Origin: Mucor racemosus
Taxonomy: Eukaryota; Mucoromycota; Mucoromycetes; Mucorales; Mucoraceae
DNA: 64,000 nucleotides
NCBI GenBank assembly: GCA_027405735.1
Contig: JAPEHQ010000019.1
Coordinates: 377,001 to 441,000, forward strand
Direction: 5' to 3'
The position numbers were made by a program, and so were the translations under genes. Under the pieces are notes generated by a model. The model saw only the letters and a program-made list of their open reading frames with translations, did not search any database and was not told where the DNA came from. Below are positions 58,501 to 64,000 of this stretch, one piece after another (the first letter of the stretch is position 1; the number at the start of each line of letters is the position of its first letter).

Positions 58501-58972
58501 TAAATGTATTGGCAGTGTATTATACATGGTGCTAATATCCTACTCCTTCTTGTGGCCTCTGCGGTGAACATGAAGGTGATTGCTTGTGAATACAAATCTT
58601 GGTTCTGGTCGGCCATTATAAACATGTTTTATTTGCATAATGGCTCCCCTATCGATCTATCCATTTGGTCAGGCTTAGTTACCCTGTGCTCAATGGACTC
58701 TATACCTTTGAACTCTTCTGTTTTGGTTTTGCTGGGGACAGCTTTCAGCTCCCTATGGAAGTATCATTGGAGATGTATAATAGATGAGGAATAATGGAGA
58801 ACAGCCACAATTTTAGATAGTTTTAAGATAGACAATGCTTTTTTTATTTCTTCTTGGGCGGTAGCTGCTGGAGTTAATACTCCTGCAATAGCTCCTCCCT
58901 CATAATCTTTTATTTTAACATATAATTACTTTTTACTTTAATAAAAGACAAACTTACATACAAAAAAAAAAG
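58501..58972 (+). mobile_element. LINE 3' end, right inner arm of the inverted repeat
   Basis: A coding relic of 96 residues (58504-58794) includes SAVNMKVIACEYKSWFWSAI, then SGLVTLCSMDSIPLNSSVL and WKYHWRCIIDEE before a stop. The 3' UTR runs to the TTTAATAAAAGACAAACTT tail and A10 at about 58961-58970. From 58616 on it is the mirror image of 57412-57067, with only a handful of differences, all near the inner end. Confidence 0.85.
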
Positions 58973-58985
58973 TAAATATGGAGGG

Positions 58986-60331
58986 GTGGGTTTGGTAGAT
59001 ATAGTTAATAAAAGATATACTTTAGTAGAAAAAAAAAGTTTGGTAAATATAGAGGATCAACATTTGGTCTTACATTTGATGTATGTCCAACGGTTATTAC
59101 AACCTTGTTTTAATGCTGACTTTTTATCTCCTTGGTTAATACACTGTTTTCAAACATATACCGGCCATACCAGTGTTTTGCCATTTTTAATGTATCCTCA
59201 ACATTATATGCGGAAATTGAGTAGGTCTCTTCATCTTGCTAAATTGATCAGGAAGTTACCTGCGTTGGAAGCCGATCCTCAATGGCCTACATGGTGGTAT
59301 CTCAACCTTCCTCTGTATTGTTTGTGCTCGTATAATGCGAATGTAGCTACTTCTATCTCACTGAATCAAATTTATCATCGGTACCTTTCGGGTGATTTGC
59401 TAATGGCTGTTCCGGCTATCACTGCTTTATACTACCTCAAGGATGTTCACACTCCTATTTTGAAACAAATATTTTATGCTCTATGCCCTTTAATAGGCCG
59501 TCCAGGTTTCCTGCTTTTATCTCTTATTCGTAATTGCACGGTTTCTACCCGTCCTGAATTACAAACAATTCATGATGTTCATGATGTGGATAATAGAAGG
59601 TCAACAGCTTTTTCACATTGGTATATAGATTCTGGGCCCAAAACAAGGCAGACTATTGCTCGGATTTCGTTGGGCGTCTTAAGAATAGTCTGACACAAAG
59701 ATCTCAAACTGACTTCTCGTCTCATTCATCCTCCTCTGATTGTTCCTCTTGCTATGTTACTGAAACCTTCAAGGTGGCGAATTTTCTGACCTTTGGCATT
59801 GCCCTCAAAGTCATTCACTTCCTGGTGGAGACTGATTCAGGACAGAATTGGCTTTCGGGCTCGTCTACACAAAATAAATCCGTTGAAATATTTTATCCCT
59901 TTATGCGGTCTTTGTAATGATATTTCTGAGGATCTTTATCACTTCTTGATGGGTTGTCCTTTCAAATCCAATTTTTGGTTTGATGTGGTGACACATTGGC
60001 GATTAGAAGATGGGCCTCTAGCGGAAGATGCAATCTGGTTTGGTCTCATTGGCTTATGCCAAACTGATGGCGTTCCTCCGGATGATTCCATTTTGGAAGT
60101 TCTCGGCTCTGCCTTTTTCACTTTGTGGAAATCCCACTGGCAGTGTTTTTTACATGATGAATCTTGCATTCAACCACAGGTCTTCTCTACATTTTTTCAT
60201 GATAATACTATAGTCCTGTCTTCTTTCTTGAACAGGGAGGCTTGAAAAACCTTACCTTGTTAACATAATTTTCATATCGATTTTAAAAATTTTTAATAAA
60301 AGACAAATTTAGATACAAAAAAAAAAAAAAG
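58986..60331 (+). mobile_element. 5'-truncated LINE ORF2 (post-RT region and zf-RVT)
   Basis: After a short tail relic (GTTAATAAAAGATATACTTT, 59005-59036) an ORF2 piece begins. Frame 1 to about 59690 reads YTGHTSVLPFLMYPQHYMRK and ADPQWPTWWYLNLPLYCLCS. Frame 2, about 59793-60245, reads FTSWWRLIQDRIGFRARLHK, PLCGLCNDISEDLYHFLMGC and DSILEVLGSAFFTLWKSHWQ. Frames change between 59690 and 59793. The element ends in TTTTAATAAAAGACAAATTT and A14 at about 60318-60331. Reverse transcriptase and endonuclease are absent. It is the longest and best-preserved piece of its type here. Confidence 0.85.
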
Positions 60332-60338
60332 ATATTGG

Positions 60339-60670
60339 TCAATCGCTAACAGCATTCACACATAACAATATACTGGTCGGATCTCCGTGTGTACTTTGGA
60401 ATCTGAACCTCTTGATCCTACAATGTTGGTTTTGATAGGTACAGCCTTTAGCACGATATGGAAATATCATTGGTGTTACATCATTGATGATGAAGATTGG
60501 AGATCTATTTCTGTTTTTGAAAGTTTCAAGATGGAGAATGCTCAATTAATCTCTGCTTGGATGGTAGCTACTGGAGATAGTCATTTATCTACAGCGCATT
60601 TCATAAAATAATAATCCTATTTCTCAATTACATTTATTTTAATAAAAGCCAAAATTACATATAAAAAAAT
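60339..60670 (+). mobile_element. LINE 3' end, type B, right arm
   Basis: The coding end at about 60387-60611 reads LDPTMLVLIGTAFSTIWKYH, WRSISVFESFKMENAQLISA and a stop, followed by the TTTTAATAAAAGCCAAAATT tail and poly-A at about 60660. It mirrors the minus-strand fragment at 52685-52880. Confidence 0.75.
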
Positions 60671-62590
60671 AAAAAGTAACAAATATACTATAGTCCCTCG
60701 AGAGAAAATATAAATCAGTTTCTTGTAATAGAGCAAATATGCGAAAAGCACAATATCCGTTCTAATGAATGACTTTTGTGGTTATAATATTTGATTGTTA
60801 AGTGGATACTTTTGTTTCTTATCAAATAAATCCCTCTTCTATCTAGCCATTCTGCAACCAAAGCTTGCACATAAACTTATTACGCAATTTAGACATACAG
60901 TCTTCCCGCTAATGATCTCCATTGCGATAAAATGAGCTGAAATACATTTATATAACTGCAACTAGATTGGACACTAGTAATCACCAGGTAATACGGTACT
61001 CAACTAATAGTATTATGATCTATTTGAATAAAGCAAGTTTTCATCTAGGTTGCAAATGTTAAACAACTTGGCCAAGATATAAATCCCCATCCCTCTTTGA
61101 CTTGTGGTCGTCTCAATTGGCAATTGTTAAACCTCAGGGATCTGTAATATACAGATTGTGTAAAACTGATAGTTTACATTGAGCATCACTTATTCGCAAG
61201 TCATGGTATGCATTGTGAAAGTGAAATCTTAATGTCTTCAAAAAACTTGGTATTAATTGCGTCGTCCATATGGCATATTGACGATTATTCAACATCTTTG
61301 TTCTGTTCAAATCACCATAATAGTTGATGCTGTATATTTTTTTTATAGAGAAGTTGATCCTAATTATATTTGATACTGATTATACTTGATCTAGCAACTT
61401 GACCCTGCTTGATACATATAATGAATCTTCCCTTAGAAGCTAGTAAAGATATACTTTAATGCAAAAATAGAAATTATTTGGTCCTGTCGTGATATTATAG
61501 TTGGAGTTTTTGCCAATGAGGAATTCTCTTTGTTTTTAGTAAGTTTAACAGTTTTCGGTTAGTCTTCGGAATTTTATAGTAAAGGTGGTTATATATACTA
61601 TATAATTGTCCAGAAACTGATCTTGATAATTACATTTAACTTACTTTCATCTAAATTTCAAGTGAATTGAGATGAGTTTTATTTTTATCTTTCTTTGTAA
61701 ATCCCGACAAAATGGTGCAACCGTTTTAGTAATCGAAGCATCAAACAGCATTTTTGTTCCTGTTGATAGGGATTTTATATTACTGATCAGTAACAAATGT
61801 TATGTGCATGCAGCTAATTTATAAAAATGTAGCCCTTTTCACTACGCAAATAAAAAATAACAGATTTGGCCATATAATATTACATAAGTTTATAAAAGGA
61901 ATTTAATATTTTTGTGTCATGTTTTGACATTACATTATAAAATATTTCAACAATAGTACCATATTTATACAGTGCATTTGTATCAATACATGTATGTCAA
62001 ACTAAGTTCAACGTGGATAGCCAGTATGAACTAAAACATTTTAAGTTTAATCCACAATAAAACAATCGTATTATTGTAAAAAAGAAAAAAAGAATATGTG
62101 TTACATACAACATGAAAAGGAATTCGAATATAATACGCCCAGATCAACTCTAGGAGGTACAAGGCAATAACTACAGCACATTGATTGTGCATATTTGCGT
62201 TTACTTTGGTACATCAACTGAAACCACACTTTTTCCATCACCGTAACACAACAGCACCATGACACATTACCATACCCAGTCAGAGTTAGTAACTGATATT
62301 CTAATTTGTGTGCAAGCTATTAAGTTTACCTTTTTTTGTGTTCTCTCTAACCGAGAGAATATGCTTTGGGTACCAACATAATTTCAATTTCAATATCAGC
62401 GTTTAAACTGAAAAGGTTTAGATTGGGTTGATCAAATAAAAAAAAAAGAGGCGTTTAGTACAGTTAAATTATATAATATACAATATATTAAGGTGGGGGT
62501 GTAAATCTTCGTACTAGTAGTAACCCTAATTCTTTTTCCATTCTTTTTTTCTCTTTTCCTCCCCCTTTGTTTCTTTTTTTTCGTCCATTC
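60671..62590. other. Spacer between the LINE cluster and the RhoGEF gene
   Basis: No gene is visible. A worn LINE tail (TAGTAAAGATATACTTTAAT, 61441-61460, then GCAAAAA) lies in plus orientation. The last few hundred bases, CT-rich just before 62590, are the RhoGEF promoter. Confidence 0.45.
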
Positions 62591-64000
62591 ATGCCTTTCC
62601 CTAATAATGATTTATTTTTTACGAAAAAAATGAACAACAATAATAATTTGACAGCACCGCCACCTCGTGCAAATCGAAGGAGTAATAGTAGTAATACTAG
62701 TGCAACAGTTATATCATCATCATCTATTTTAACAGCAAGCCCCAGAAGTAGCATTGCTTCCAGCACAAGTCGATATACAGGCGGCTTAACAGCTACATCA
62801 ACATTTTCTTCTATTGATGAACATCAAAGCCATACTTCAACATCTAATTCATCAGCCATTGATTTTTTGAGTAATTCGATCGAAGACTTTGGGATAGTTG
62901 ATACACTTGATTTTGAAGATGTCGATGATGGACTTATTGGTATGTTTATGTTAAATAACAAATAATACACAAGTGTTTTATAGTTGTCCCACTATATAAA
63001 TAGACCACGAGAACATGCATCGGAGCAGAGAAGTCCTTGTTGATAGTCTTTTTAAATCTGAAGAGGCTTACATAGAATCACTTGAATTGGTGATGCGTAT
63101 ATTTTTGCAACCGCTAAGAAAAGATGCTACTCATACATCCTTCAATTTTCTTGGAATGAAGAAAATGGTGTGTACTGAAAGAGAATTTCGATGGTTATTT
63201 GGTAATTTTGAAGAATTAGTTCATATGCATCGATTAACATTGAAAAGTCTACAAGAAAGGTAAGAATCGAATAAAATTTAAATTTATTCATTCAATGTGA
63301 ACAATTAAATAAAAAAGAAAGAGTAATCCAAGTCTTACTGTAAATTTGAAAAAAGATTGCGCATTTGGGGTCCAACACAAATCTTGTCCGATCTATTTCA
63401 AGCTTGGGTAACATTTAATATTGAATACAACATAAATAATAACTTAACTTAATTCACCCTTTTCTTTTGTATAAATATATACATTCAGTTTCCTAATTTA
63501 GAATGCTACCGAACATATTTAAACAACTATGCTGTTGCTCTGACAACATATGAAAGATTAACGAGATATCAGCCCTTCAAGAAATTCATTGATGTAAATA
63601 TATATCTATTAATTGACGAAAAAATCTAGATAATAATCTTCAGGTTTTAGACGGCGCATAAGGAAAAATCACTAAAAGGATCTAGTTTACTTTCATTGAT
63701 ACAACTACCTATTGGCTGTATTGATCGTTATGTTGATATGATTACGAAATTGGCCGAAGCGACCCCTTCTATGCATCCTGATTATGGTGGTTTACATAAA
63801 TCAAAACTATGGATTCAACAGTTTCAAAAGAGCATTCATGAAAAGTAAGTTTTTTATGCAAAGGTTTTATTCAGAATCTAATTTTTGTCCCAGACTTTTG
63901 GATGCCGATAACGTAGATCAAGTTTTGATGATACATCAAGCATTAGTCGGTGCACCATTTAGCGTGAGAGCAGAAAGAAGACTTGTTATGCAAGGACAGT
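62591..64000 (+). CDS. Rho guanine-nucleotide exchange factor (DH domain), 5' part
   Basis: Exons 62591-62939, 63004-63259, 63356-63407, 63489-63593, 63651-63844 and 63894 onward join in phase; the gene runs off the window. The N-terminal ~110 residues are Ser/Asn/Thr-rich. The Dbl-homology domain begins with REVLVDSLFKSEEAYIESLE (CR1) and continues through FRWLFGNFEELVHMHRLTLK, YAVALTTYERLTRYQPFKKF and LLSLIQLPIGCIDRYVDMIT (the conserved QLPIxCIxRY region). RhoGEFs load GTP on Rho/Cdc42 GTPases to direct polarity and cell-wall growth. The start could also be the next ATG (62630). A PH domain would be expected beyond the window end. The particular GEF cannot be named. Confidence 0.85.

Overview
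The window is nuclear DNA of an early-diverging filamentous fungus, most probably a Mucoromycota species of the Mucorales type. It is AT-rich. Genes carry many short GT-AG introns (about 50-90 bp). Coding genes are fungal housekeeping genes (mitofusin, PIG-U, DASH Spc19, Sip3-like sterol transporter, class II DYRK, ALADIN, RED). The gaps hold Tc1/mariner, IS630-like, hAT-like and L1-type LINE remnants. Spliced models below were built by hand from GT/AG sites and checked by reading-frame phase; no alignment or RNA data were available.

Layout. 0-7.2 kb is a transposon field. It holds two nearly identical ~1.1 kb AT-rich repeats that end in tandem GGAGTGTAAC units, a truncated third copy, a decayed zinc-finger/transposon-type gene and a 1350-bp Tc1/mariner element with perfect 26-bp terminal inverted repeats. 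8.4-11 kb holds an isoprenylcysteine-methyltransferase-family membrane protein and an alpha-arrestin. 13.2-17.3 kb (minus) is a nine-exon, 1200-codon gene resembling Mediator subunit Med5, divergent from PIG-U (17.9-19.3 kb). A diverged copy of the AT-rich repeat lies at 19.7-20.5 kb. 20.7-23.2 kb (minus) is mitofusin FZO1. 25.2-32.2 kb is compact: glutaredoxin, BAR-PH-VASt sterol transporter, Spc19 and an unknown gene whose stop codon overlaps that of Spc19. 33-38 kb holds a GPI-anchored cysteine-rich protein, a tRNA-Gly(TCC) and a LINE fragment split by a hAT-like insertion. 38.8-40.1 kb is an IS630-type transposase pseudogene. 40.4-50.8 kb is gene-dense again: a conserved fungal protein of unknown function, ALADIN, RED and a Pom1/DYRK2-like kinase. 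52-60.7 kb is a LINE graveyard around a very AT-rich core. 62.6 kb to the end is the start of a RhoGEF gene.

The most interesting locus is 52-61 kb. A ~0.6-0.8 kb, roughly 90% AT core (about 57.5-58.3 kb) has no credible ORF. On its left every recognisable LINE piece is on the minus strand and on its right every one is on the plus strand, so all 5'-to-3' directions point away from the core. The nearest LINE pieces form a nearly perfect ~345-bp inverted repeat. This resembles the small AT-rich, LINE1-flanked centromere cores described for Mucor, so I propose a candidate point-like centromere. That is inference from architecture only.
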